The notes below the pieces were generated by a model. That model saw only the letters and a list, made by a program, of their open reading frames with translations. It ran no database searches and was not told the origin of the DNA. Below are positions 43,823-52,344 of a DNA stretch of 64,000 nucleotides, in pieces (the first letter of the stretch is position 1; every line of letters starts with the position of its first letter). The stretch covers positions 124,001-188,000 of the forward strand of contig JADJXN010000003.1 of the NCBI GenBank assembly GCA_016715815.1, written 5' to 3'. The position numbers and the translations under genes are program-made. Origin of the DNA: Oligoflexia bacterium. Its GTDB lineage: Bacteria; Bdellovibrionota; Bdellovibrionia; JABDDW01.

Positions 43823-45646
43823 ATGGGCAAAGTTAAATTTAAAATTATTTCTAGAATAGTTTTAGGCTTATTTACTTTTAGCATAGTAATAGTTCTTTTT
43901 CAAAACTGTGCAGAACAAAAATTTCTGCAAGCAACAACAAGAACACTTGCAAGCACTGGTGAAAACGGAAATCCTGCACCTATTAAATGTAACCCTGATC
44001 TCCCCTCCCCTAGAACTGAAAATTATGATATTATTACAGCTCTTTTTTGCACCTATGGGGGAGACAGACGTAAAATCGACACCTATCAATCTACCCTTAC
44101 ATGCCAAGACGGCAATTGGAATAGAACTAATGATGTCATTATTTCTACGCAAATATTAGGAAGTTGTAACCCCGCTCCCGCCCAAAATTGTGGGTCAATA
44201 AATGCAGGAGAGCTAGCACCACCAGCATATTATGGTAACAACATAACAGCTTCTGAAACCTGTCCAAATCCAAACTTAAGCCACCAAGTTACTTATCAAA
44301 AATTAGAAACCTACATTTGTGATGGAAATACTGGAAACTTAGTTCCATCAAACATAGCTCCTACCACTGGTCCAAAAGTAAGTGAAGTTCCCTGTGCTTG
44401 TCTTGATCAAAATAACCAGATAAGACAAAATGCAGAAGGTTGGGCCATTGGAACTGGCTATGAAAAATCTGTTATTAAAAAGCTTTATCGTTGTGAAGCA
44501 GGTCTTATTTATGAGCAACAAAGTGATTGTACTGCACTAGCTCCTTATAATGGCAGCAGCAACTCTGCAACCAGTGTGCTTCAAAGTTGTGTTGATAATG
44601 CACCTGCCTTTATGACATTAAGGCTTCCTCCAGGAGAATACTTAATTAATAATGACATTACATTCACCAAACAAATCAATGTGACAACCGTTGGTAAAAC
44701 ACTTAGTTCAGCACCTTGCAGGCTTAACGATCCAACTTGTGCAGCACTAAAAGCTCACCCTGATAATACTATTGAACAAGGTTTTATTAAGGGACGTACT
44801 GACGACATTTTACTTAACTCACTTATTTTTGACGGTAATAAAGACGGCCGTCGAGATAAGCCTGCAGATATAAAATGCCGCAGCGTCGGAAATATGTATG
44901 GCTATAACATGACAATATATGGCTTTGGTAACCACATTATTAAAAACTCAGTTTTTAAAAATACACTTTGTGGAACAGGCCTTGCCTATAATGGTAGTCA
45001 ACTTGCATTTATGTCAAACCTGGTAGCTGATAACGGCAAGCATGATTTAAGATTTGCCTGGGCCGATGGCATTACCCTATTAATATCTCCTTATAGTGTG
45101 GTTGCAGATAATCTTTTTGTAGATAATACCGATGTTCAACTTATCTTTGGAAGCTGTCCAAATTGCGAAGTAAGAAATAACATCATAAGACACACTGGTA
45201 AATTTAGCTCTTCATCCTTTGCAGCACTACTAGTACATTCATGGCCTGGTGGAACTAATGGTGATTATAGGAGTTCCTATTTTCATCATAATATTATTGA
45301 TTGTCATGCTTCTCGACGCTGCGGTATCGGTTTTGGCATTGGAGGTAACTCTTGGTACATTGGCCCTACTTATGGGGGGGAGTACTCTTATAACAACATC
45401 AAAAACGCTATGGTTGGAATTAATATCAATGATGCCACATCCCCTGTTCCATTTTTTACAGTTGGAGATGATCCAACGCCCTTTAAGGTAAAACTAAGAA
45501 ATAACAGTGTATCAGACTCAAGTGGGCCGTTTGTAGGTAGCAACAAATGTCGTATGCCACCCTATTATTGCCGAGCAAATAACTATAACATTTCACCCAA
45601 CTCTTTATATTGGGTAGATGTAGATTTCTTAAGCAATGCAAGTTAG
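43823..45646 (+). CDS. exported parallel beta-helix protein with FQNC motif, ended by in-frame TAG
   Basis: A 607-codon open frame. The N-terminus (KIISRIVLGLFTFSIVIVLFQNCAEQKF) carries the shared FQNC site. Residues about 250-600 look like a right-handed beta-helix of pectate-lyase type, with repeating short strands (DDILLNSLIFDGNKDGR, ADNLFVDNTDVQLIFGS, CEVRNNIIRHTG) and a Cys-rich N-terminal third. Translation stops at TAG 45644-45646, but the same frame continues open to 46099 with a DUF4214 domain. The native protein is thus probably about 758 residues. It is likely a surface protein binding or cutting glycans. Confidence 0.7.
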   Translation: MGKVKFKIISRIVLGLFTFSIVIVLFQNCAEQKFLQATTRTLASTGENGNPAPIKCNPDLPSPRTENYDIITALFCTYGGDRRKIDTYQSTLTCQDGNWNRTNDVIISTQILGSCNPAPAQNCGSINAGELAPPAYYGNNITASETCPNPNLSHQVTYQKLETYICDGNTGNLVPSNIAPTTGPKVSEVPCACLDQNNQIRQNAEGWAIGTGYEKSVIKKLYRCEAGLIYEQQSDCTALAPYNGSSNSATSVLQSCVDNAPAFMTLRLPPGEYLINNDITFTKQINVTTVGKTLSSAPCRLNDPTCAALKAHPDNTIEQGFIKGRTDDILLNSLIFDGNKDGRRDKPADIKCRSVGNMYGYNMTIYGFGNHIIKNSVFKNTLCGTGLAYNGSQLAFMSNLVADNGKHDLRFAWADGITLLISPYSVVADNLFVDNTDVQLIFGSCPNCEVRNNIIRHTGKFSSSSFAALLVHSWPGGTNGDYRSSYFHHNIIDCHASRRCGIGFGIGGNSWYIGPTYGGEYSYNNIKNAMVGININDATSPVPFFTVGDDPTPFKVKLRNNSVSDSSGPFVGSNKCRMPPYYCRANNYNISPNSLYWVDVDFLSNAS

Positions 45647-46099
45647 TATGACTATTCTGATAGTATTCCAAATTTTGATGGAGCCGGAAGTGACAATGAT
45701 TTGAGCCCTTATCAAAGTCTCGGAGATACCTCACCCTTTATGTATGCAAATGATTATGTCAGAAATCTCTATCTTAATTTTTTAGGAAGAGAGCCTGACG
45801 ATGGCGGACATATTTACTGGATCAATGACTGTCGCAATAATTTGCGTCGCACAACTTTATCATTAGCACTTTCACAAGAAGCACAAGACCCTGATGCAGC
45901 CACCTCAGTTTATAATAAACAAAAATTTGCTCAAGCTTTATATAGGGCTATTTTAGTTCGTGAGCCTTCACAACAAGAAATTCAAAATACTATGGCCGCT
46001 GATGACCAAACAATTTCAACAAGAACTAATATTGTGAATGGTTTCTTAAATTCAACTGAATTTAGAAATAAATATAAAACTTTTGAATGTTCTTTTTAA
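45647..46099 (+). pseudogene. DUF4214 tail separated by an in-frame stop from the beta-helix gene
   Basis: In the same frame as the preceding gene and with no stop other than the TAG at 45644. It reads YDYSDSIPNFDGAGSDND and then a DUF4214 domain (YVRNLYLNFLGREPDDGGHIYW, FLNSTEFRNKYK), a helical domain found near the ends of secreted and surface proteins. An independent start is possible at TTG 45701 or ATG 45740, but without a good ribosome site. It most likely forms the natural C-terminus of the upstream protein. Confidence 0.72.
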
Positions 46100-47142
46100 G
46101 CTTGCTCAGCTATTAGCTCTGAAAGCTCATGCTTAATATCATGAATTTGTGGAACGGAATTGTCCTCTAAAACCGGGTGCAACCCTATACCAGGCAAATG
46201 TTTACCAGCTAGAACACGTGGCCTTGCCTCTAAAACATAAAATAATTCTTCAACGGATCGACGTAGTAAATGCTCACCAAAATTAGTTAGCTCTGTGTCT
46301 TCATTTACAAATAAAACACGTTTTGTTTTTTCTATTGAGGTTTTAATAAGCTTCCAATCATAAGGGTATAATGAGCGCATATCTATAACTTCAATATCCC
46401 CACCTAATTCATCACTAGCTTGAACGCATATTGGAAGCATACGTCCATAACTTACAACTGTAGCCTTTAAACCTTCACGCACAATTTTACCTTTGCCAAT
46501 TTCAACTGTATAGTCTTTCACCTTTGGCCATTTGGGTTTCCACTGACTTCTATCTCCTAATGGGGCATCAATCATATTTTTAAGTTCTTTTTCATCCGCC
46601 GGTTCACCGGGAATGAGTTCCTCACCTTTTACGCGCAAAAGTGCCTTTGGTTTTAAATATAAAACTGGGTTTGGCTCTTTAAGAGCTGCTAGCATTAACC
46701 CATAAGCATCAAGTGGGTTTGAAGGCATCACAATTTTCCAACCAGGCAAGCGCGTAGCCCAAGCATCAAAACTATGGCTGTGGTAAATACTTCCTCTAAT
46801 ACCTGAGCCAACAGGAGTCATGACTGTCATTGGCATTGGGAAGTTGCCATTACTTGACCAACAAGTGTTGCCGGCTATTTTTAGTAAATCAATGGTGTTA
46901 AAAATATAATCACAAAATTGTATCTCAGCCACACATCGACTCTGTGCAAGGGCAAGCCCCATGGCCATACCAATAATACCGCGCTCATCAAGGGGGGAAT
47001 TCCATGTAGTTTTTAAACCTTGAGTGACAGTAAATACTCCACCCAATGGGGCTCCAACATCTTGGCCAAAAATATCTTTTACATTAAGGTTTTCTTCCCC
47101 AAAGTGAAGTGCAAGTCTAATAGCTTGGGCCATATTAGCCAT
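46096..47142 (-). CDS. alpha-ketoacid dehydrogenase E1 component, beta subunit
   Basis: Beta half of a thiamine diphosphate-dependent pyruvate or branched-chain ketoacid dehydrogenase E1, 348 residues. Transketolase-type pyrimidine-binding segment: FGQDVGAPLGGVFTVTQGL, RGIIGMAMGLALAQSRCVAEIQF, HSHSFDAWATRLPGWKIVMPS. The C-terminal domain begins near KATVVSYGRMLPICVQASDEL and includes IEVIDMRSLYPYDWKLI. The ATG at 47142 follows GGAGGGG and starts 2 bp after the alpha gene. An in-frame TTG at 47160 is less likely. Confidence 0.88.
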   Translation of the reverse strand: MANMAQAIRLALHFGEENLNVKDIFGQDVGAPLGGVFTVTQGLKTTWNSPLDERGIIGMAMGLALAQSRCVAEIQFCDYIFNTIDLLKIAGNTCWSSNGNFPMPMTVMTPVGSGIRGSIYHSHSFDAWATRLPGWKIVMPSNPLDAYGLMLAALKEPNPVLYLKPKALLRVKGEELIPGEPADEKELKNMIDAPLGDRSQWKPKWPKVKDYTVEIGKGKIVREGLKATVVSYGRMLPICVQASDELGGDIEVIDMRSLYPYDWKLIKTSIEKTKRVLFVNEDTELTNFGEHLLRRSVEELFYVLEARPRVLAGKHLPGIGLHPVLEDNSVPQIHDIKHELSELIAEQA

Positions 47143-47144
47143 TT

Positions 47145-48146
47145 TTAAAAACCCCTCCAATTAGAATGAGGATCATTTTTTTCTTTAAAAACATATTCCC
47201 AAACACTCTCCGGCGTTGGTGGGGCTTCAGTACGTGCGAGTTCCAATGCCTTCATGCTTTCTTCCTGGTATTTGTCAAAAATGGATTTTATTTTTGAATC
47301 ATCAATGAGTTTTTTCTTTTTTAATTCTTCTTCAAAAAGTTTTATGCAATCACCCTCTGTACTTACAAAATTAGCGCCACTTGCAGATGAATGCCCATAA
47401 AGCCTTGAAAGATTAGCTTGTAGAAAATAAGGTTTTCTTTTAGTGCGCACATAATTCATAGCTTCTTCTATAGCTTGCCAAGATTCTTCAACAGAATTTC
47501 CATCAACCACTGCAGATTTAATATTAAAAGCTTTGGCACGGTCAGCGATATTTTTTTCTCCATGTTGCCCTTGAGCTGATGTGCTAATTCCCCATTTATT
47601 ATCTTCCACTAAAATAAGTAGTGGCACTTCACTACCAGGACGAGAAGCCCAAATAAGGCAGGAAGCAAAATCCCCCTCGGCAGTCCCTGCATCCCCACCT
47701 GTTACAATGGTAATACCTTGTCCGCCGTGACGCCTTTGTGCCCACGCAGTACCTAGTGCCATTGAGTATTGCACCTCAATGGGAGAAGTGATGGGGACAA
47801 TATTCCATTCAGGTATTGCATAATGGTTACAAAAATTTCTTCCACCGGTTGACTTATCTGTAGCTAAATTCTTCATGAGCCTTACACCATCAATCATTTC
47901 AAGGCCCATAGCCACAAGCACTGGGGCTGAGCGGTAGTGCCCATGAAAGTAGTCATAATCAAGCCCCTGGCCTTTTCGCATTTGAAGTCCTAAGCTTACG
48001 TCAAAGGCTTCTTGCCCGGGGCCACCTATCCAAAAATACCCCTCACCTGATTTATAAATTTTAATTAAGCGCTCTTCCAAAACACGTGATTTAACCATGA
48101 GCTGATAGATTTTTTCATAAGGTAATTGAGAGGATGCTTTAGCCAT
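47145..48146 (-). CDS. alpha-ketoacid dehydrogenase E1 component, alpha subunit
   Basis: Alpha half of the same E1 enzyme, 333 residues. The thiamine diphosphate motif is GGDAGTAEGDFASCLIWAS, ending with the expected Asn in VEDNKWGISTS. Upstream, GGPGQEAFDVSLGLQM and FHGHYRSAPVLVAMG fit the family. The complex also needs E2 and E3, which are absent here. Whether the substrate is pyruvate, 2-oxoisovalerate or another ketoacid is not resolved. It is the first of two genes, 2 bp before the beta subunit. Confidence 0.88.
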   Translation of the reverse strand: MAKASSQLPYEKIYQLMVKSRVLEERLIKIYKSGEGYFWIGGPGQEAFDVSLGLQMRKGQGLDYDYFHGHYRSAPVLVAMGLEMIDGVRLMKNLATDKSTGGRNFCNHYAIPEWNIVPITSPIEVQYSMALGTAWAQRRHGGQGITIVTGGDAGTAEGDFASCLIWASRPGSEVPLLILVEDNKWGISTSAQGQHGEKNIADRAKAFNIKSAVVDGNSVEESWQAIEEAMNYVRTKRKPYFLQANLSRLYGHSSASGANFVSTEGDCIKLFEEELKKKKLIDDSKIKSIFDKYQEESMKALELARTEAPPTPESVWEYVFKEKNDPHSNWRGF

Positions 48147-48168
48147 ATGGGTAAATATACTTAAAATC

Positions 48169-49839
48169 TTATTTAGCAGTCAATGCTTTTGCCTGCTCTA
48201 ATGCTTGCTGAATTTTAGAGTTGAAATAAGTTCCACCGGGTCTATTAATAACAATTGAGTTATCTAAGATTTTATCTGGCTGCTTTTGAAGACACGCAAA
48301 GATTACTTTAATGTGTTTTTTATGTAATTTGCTCACAGCGCTTTCCAGGGCAAGTAGGCCTGTTTCATCAATAGTAGGAACAAAGCGCATATTAAACACA
48401 ACTACCTTTGTTTTTTCATTAATATTATTAATGGCACTCATAGCTTTTTCCGCTGCACCAAAAAATAAAGGACCTGCAATTTCATACAAAATCACACCTT
48501 GTGGTGGCTTAAATTGACTTTCATCAACTGCGTCATCCCAAGAAATTAAAGAGACACTTGAGGTATCACTCATACGCTTCATAAATAAAAAGGATGCCAA
48601 AACAATGCCTGTGCAAACAGCAACAACCATGTCAAAAACCACAGTTAATAAAAAACAAGTAATAAAAACTATTTTATCACTACGAGGTGCATGGCCTAAA
48701 ATATGTTTTACATTTTTAATATCAGACATATTCCAAGCTACAATAATAAGTAAGCCAGCTAGGGCCGCCATTGGTAAATAAAATAAAACCTTTGATAAAA
48801 TTAAAATGGAGAAAAATATAACTACTGAATGCACCATTGCAGAAATAGGAGACCTTGAACCGTAGCGAATATTTGTTGCCGTTCTTGCAATGGCTCCTGT
48901 TGCAGGAATACCACCAAAAAATGGGCAAATAATATTACCAACACCTTGAGCAATAAGTTCAGAATCAGGATTGTGTTTTGTTCCGCTTAAGCCGTCTGCA
49001 ACAACAGCACTTAATAAAGATTCTATAGCTCCTAGCATCGCAATAGTAAAAGCTGGCAATGCAAGCTCTGACAAAAGCCCCAGACTCACATCTTGCATTT
49101 GCCATGGCAAAACAAATTTGGGAAGCTCTCCAGGGATACCATTAAATTGAGTACCAAGGGTTTTAAATGTAATTTCAGGATAAAATTTTGAAACAAAATA
49201 TGTAAGTGCTGTCATTATTGAAAGAGCTATTATGGGAGATGGAATTTTATTAATTATTTTTGGCAAATATAAAATAAGTAAAATAGTGGCAAGTCCTACT
49301 ATAAATTCTTGCAAATGAGCGCTCTGGTAGGCCTTTATCATGACTACTACCCGTTCAATAAAGTGATCAGGCTGGCTTTGCATAGTTAAGCCTAAAAAAT
49401 CTCTTAACTGCAAAAATGCTATAACAACCCCAATGCCGGCAGTAAAGCCGGTTGTCACAGGATGAGGTATAAATTGAATAAGCTTTCCAAGCCTTGCAAG
49501 TCCCATAATAACTAGAAAGAGCCCTGCCATAAGTCCTGCTAAGAGCAGCCCTCCAAAGCCATACTTGTGAAATATAGGAGATAAAATAACAACAAATGCC
49601 GCGGTTGGGCCTGTTATCTGAAACTTTGAACCACCAAAAAGTGCAACACTAAAACCAGCAAAAATTGCTGTATAAAGCCCATATTGGGGAGCTACACCCA
49701 CCGCTATAGCTAAAGCCATTGCCAGTGGTAAAGCCACAATGCCCACTACAACCCCTGCAAAAAGATCAGCTTTGAGATCTTTTAAAGCATAGCCCTGCTT
49801 TAATGAGGCCTTAAGAGCTGAAAATGGAAGTGTTTTCAT
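48169..49839 (-). CDS. SulP-family anion transporter with STAS domain
   Basis: Inner-membrane anion carrier (sulfate or bicarbonate type), about 556 residues. The N-terminal half carries LFAGVVVGIVALPLAMALA and PQYGLYTAIFAGFSVALFGGS, a SulP signature, followed by some ten helices. A C-terminal STAS domain starts near GVILYEIAGPLFFGAAEKAM and includes NMRFVPTIDETGLLALE, the usual regulatory loop. The ATG at 49839 is preferred; upstream in-frame Met/TTG codons at 49872 and 49881 are possible. It ends 22 bp before the E1 alpha start on the same strand. Confidence 0.9.
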   Translation of the reverse strand: MKTLPFSALKASLKQGYALKDLKADLFAGVVVGIVALPLAMALAIAVGVAPQYGLYTAIFAGFSVALFGGSKFQITGPTAAFVVILSPIFHKYGFGGLLLAGLMAGLFLVIMGLARLGKLIQFIPHPVTTGFTAGIGVVIAFLQLRDFLGLTMQSQPDHFIERVVVMIKAYQSAHLQEFIVGLATILLILYLPKIINKIPSPIIALSIMTALTYFVSKFYPEITFKTLGTQFNGIPGELPKFVLPWQMQDVSLGLLSELALPAFTIAMLGAIESLLSAVVADGLSGTKHNPDSELIAQGVGNIICPFFGGIPATGAIARTATNIRYGSRSPISAMVHSVVIFFSILILSKVLFYLPMAALAGLLIIVAWNMSDIKNVKHILGHAPRSDKIVFITCFLLTVVFDMVVAVCTGIVLASFLFMKRMSDTSSVSLISWDDAVDESQFKPPQGVILYEIAGPLFFGAAEKAMSAINNINEKTKVVVFNMRFVPTIDETGLLALESAVSKLHKKHIKVIFACLQKQPDKILDNSIVINRPGGTYFNSKIQQALEQAKALTAK

Positions 49840-49963
49840 ACGGTATTTTATTAAACTACATACTGGCCCCATGTGCGACAAAAAATGTAAAAACTTAGAA
49901 AAATATTCAGCTAAGCATTCTGTGTTTTAACTTTAAATTCTAATAAGATAGTATGCCCAGCTT

Positions 49964-51319
49964 ATGAAAAGGCTACTTCTTACATTATGTTTACTGTTGT
50001 TAACACTTAATACTAATGTGTCGCTTGCCCATGAGTTAAGCCTTCCCCCATCGCCCTATATAAAAGCCGCCACTCAGTACCATGAGCTTTTTGAAACACT
50101 TGATCAAATATTGGAGGAATCAAGACTTTATGGCGCTACAGTTGCTGAAGAAAAACAAATAGCCTATGTAGAAAAACTTTTAAGCGTTGTGCACACCCAA
50201 ATTCAAGACGCTGCAAATGAATTAGGAGAGCCCCATGTAGGTGAAAAAATTTGGCAGACATTAAAAATTAATATTTTTCAGCATTTTAATTATGTAAAAA
50301 TTTTTAAATTTGTAAAAGACACTGCTAGAAAAGTTGGGCCTAAGTTTGCCGTTGCAATGGCCACTACTGAAATTTTAGAAAATTCATTGTATTTATTAAC
50401 TGCAATGGATGCAAAATATGCTGTGTTACTCCCCCTGTCATGGTTTCATGCCATAGATGTAGTAGTATATGGTGCTTTTTTTGGTATTCCTGAAGTTATT
50501 AAAAAAGTTAAAACCTATTCTCGTTTTGGTGGTTTTTTTGAAGGAATGAATAAATATTACGCTCATCTTGTTAAACAAAAAAAGATTTTACCTTTAGATT
50601 GGTCTGAGGTCATTGATCTTGAAAAGGTTGTGGCTAAAATTGGCTCAGATAAAGTATTTTTAGATGTTGTTGTGCTTAAAAATTCAGTTTTGGAGAGATT
50701 TTTATCAAATAAACTTCAAAAAATTATTCTACCAAGAAGAGTTGCGCAAAGAGAAACATCAATAGCCATTACTGTTCGCGATCTTGAGAGAATTGCAAAG
50801 CAACTTGAAATACCTGTTTATATGTATAAAGGTGTGCACCAAAAGCCAGCAATCTATTCTAGTTTTTTACTTAAAGATATTATTTCACATGAATTTGGTT
50901 TTGCTCATTTAATTACATATGTTGCTGACCTAGGTTACTCTAAATATTTTAATAAAAATATTATTGAAAACCCAAGGAATGCTTCAGGGGTTGCAGCAGC
51001 AACTTCAGCTGAAGAATTATCTTACATTGGTGAAACACCTGATATTTTAAGCCAGCGTCTTATTTGGTTTTATGAAGATCAAATTGAGAGAGTTAGAAAC
51101 TCTAGTCAGACAACAAAAATTGATTTTAAGCACTTACGCGCTATTAACCGCATTGTTCAAAAAGATTTAAGAAGAATTGCAGAAACAAAATACAGAATGT
51201 CTTCAAACCCTAAAAGCTTTCAGGAGTTATTTGAAATTAATAGCAAAATCACTGAAATGCTTAAAAAGTTTGAATCAAAGCCTGATCTCTGCAAACTTTT
51301 GCTTATTACCAAAACGTAG
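49964..51319 (+). CDS. exported protein of unknown function
   Basis: A 451-residue protein with a clear signal peptide (LLLTLCLLLLTLNTNVSLAHE). The mature part is mainly helical, with a hydrophobic stretch about residues 125-175 (GPKFAVAMATTEILENSLYLLT, LPLSWFHAIDVVVYGAFFG) that may touch the membrane. A single HEFGFAHL segment looks a little like a metallopeptidase motif but lacks the second His at the right distance. No family was recognised. Its stop codon lies within a copy of the dispersed palindromic repeat. Confidence 0.65.
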   Translation: MKRLLLTLCLLLLTLNTNVSLAHELSLPPSPYIKAATQYHELFETLDQILEESRLYGATVAEEKQIAYVEKLLSVVHTQIQDAANELGEPHVGEKIWQTLKINIFQHFNYVKIFKFVKDTARKVGPKFAVAMATTEILENSLYLLTAMDAKYAVLLPLSWFHAIDVVVYGAFFGIPEVIKKVKTYSRFGGFFEGMNKYYAHLVKQKKILPLDWSEVIDLEKVVAKIGSDKVFLDVVVLKNSVLERFLSNKLQKIILPRRVAQRETSIAITVRDLERIAKQLEIPVYMYKGVHQKPAIYSSFLLKDIISHEFGFAHLITYVADLGYSKYFNKNIIENPRNASGVAAATSAEELSYIGETPDILSQRLIWFYEDQIERVRNSSQTTKIDFKHLRAINRIVQKDLRRIAETKYRMSSNPKSFQELFEINSKITEMLKKFESKPDLCKLLLITKT

Positions 51320-51354
51320 CAGGTAGTTTTTGGTAATTATTGGCCTATATTTGA
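51305..51354 (-). repeat. dispersed palindromic repeat, copy 2
   Basis: Reverse complement of copy 1, 38 of 40 bases over 51315-51354. A perfect 10-bp stem, ATTACCAAAA (51305-51314) with TTTTGGTAAT (51328-51337), makes a strong hairpin. It contains the stop codon of the upstream gene, so it may terminate or stabilise that transcript. Confidence 0.75.
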
Positions 51355-51406
51355 TTTGGCTTTAAATATGCTTTAATTGCTTATTAAGTGGAAATTAACC
51401 CCTACA

Positions 51407-51433
51407 ATTACCAAAAACTACCTGCTACCCTCT
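51407..51433 (+). repeat. dispersed palindromic repeat, copy 3
   Basis: The 23-base core ATTACCAAAAACTACCTGCTACC (first 20 bases at 51407-51426) is identical to copy 1. Only the outer stem bases (ACCA, TGGT) still pair. It lies inverted to copy 2, 70 bp away, in the gap before the YQNC protein gene. Confidence 0.7.
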
Positions 51434-51441
51434 GGTGGGAC

Positions 51442-51469
51442 TAAAGTTTGAGTCTAGTTTATTCGATAA
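51442..51469 (+). promoter_or_regulatory. possible sigma-28-like promoter
   Basis: TAAAGTTT (51442-51449) is an exact match to the FliA -35 consensus; TTCGATAA (51462-51469) matches the -10 at six of eight positions. The spacer is one base longer than usual. The site ends 11 bases before the ATG at 51481, so the leader would be only a few bases. Confidence 0.45.
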
Positions 51470-51480
51470 GTTAGATGGGT

Positions 51481-52344
51481 ATGGGCAAGTTTAAGAATTT
51501 ATCTAAAATTTTAGCAATTCTAGCGGTTATTGTTTTAGTGCTTTTTGGTTACCAAAATTGCCAACAAAGCAATCTCCCCATGAGCTCAATTAATAACCCA
51601 ACACTAACTGGTGGTGGTGATAACGGTGTTCAAATTTTACTTTCAAACTCAGCAACTTTTAACCCACAAACAAATACTTATGTTTATGGAGATAAGTTAT
51701 ATCAAAAAGTAAAAGGTCTTGGAAGTGGTGCTAGTGGTTGTATTGATGAGCTTAGACAGGCCTATCCGCTTTTTAACAACTACACTTGTGAAACATTTGC
51801 CACTCTTGGCCCTAATATAGGCTGGAATTATAATTCTACAACTGATGAATGGGTTTCATCTGCTGTGGACTTAAAACCATTTCATGGAAGAATAATGAGA
51901 CTTCAATATAAATCAAATGGTAACCAAACAATTTATACAAGACACATTCAAATTCAAAGTATAGCCTCTGCTAATACAACTGAAGTTATGTTTTTTATGT
52001 CTGCTGACAAAGAGGGATTAGATGTGGTGGGCCCAAATCTTCCACAAAATTTTGCATTTTACTCTCAAATTAAAAATGGCCTTGGAAGCGACTACTTTTG
52101 CCAATATGTTAAAACAAATTCAGATGGAAGCTTAAACCCTACTGATCCATGTAAAAATACAATTCCTCCAAATGCAGCTTGGATACTACTTGGTAACTAC
52201 CCACCAGTGGATAATGGTGGAAATACAAGTTTAAGAACATATTCAAATGCTGAAAACCAATACCACATAACTAATGTTGATAATTATATTTACAGAGCAG
52301 GGCAGAAATATGGCCCCTTCCAATCTAACTTTCTAGAGCCTTAG
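51481..52344 (+). CDS. exported protein with YQNC anchor motif
   Basis: A 287-residue exported protein of unknown function. The start is set at the second ATG (51481), which gives MGKFKNLSK and parallels MGKVKFK of the beta-helix protein. The hydrophobic stretch (ILAILAVIVLVLFGYQNC) ends in the shared YQNC site. The mature part is polar and beta-rich, with cysteines in GASGCIDEL, YTCETFA, YFCQYV and DPCKN that could form two disulfides. It ends convergent with the SpoIIE-type gene, overlapping it by 20 bp. Confidence 0.65.
   Translation: MGKFKNLSKILAILAVIVLVLFGYQNCQQSNLPMSSINNPTLTGGGDNGVQILLSNSATFNPQTNTYVYGDKLYQKVKGLGSGASGCIDELRQAYPLFNNYTCETFATLGPNIGWNYNSTTDEWVSSAVDLKPFHGRIMRLQYKSNGNQTIYTRHIQIQSIASANTTEVMFFMSADKEGLDVVGPNLPQNFAFYSQIKNGLGSDYFCQYVKTNSDGSLNPTDPCKNTIPPNAAWILLGNYPPVDNGGNTSLRTYSNAENQYHITNVDNYIYRAGQKYGPFQSNFLEP

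Noticed and set aside
43823..46099. In-frame TAG as a site of pyrrolysine insertion
   Set aside because: No pyl genes or special downstream structure are seen; mutation, error or ordinary readthrough are simpler explanations.
50860..50960. Zinc peptidase motif in HEFGFAHL of the 451-residue exported protein
   Set aside because: Spacing between the histidines does not match HExxH, and no third ligand was found.
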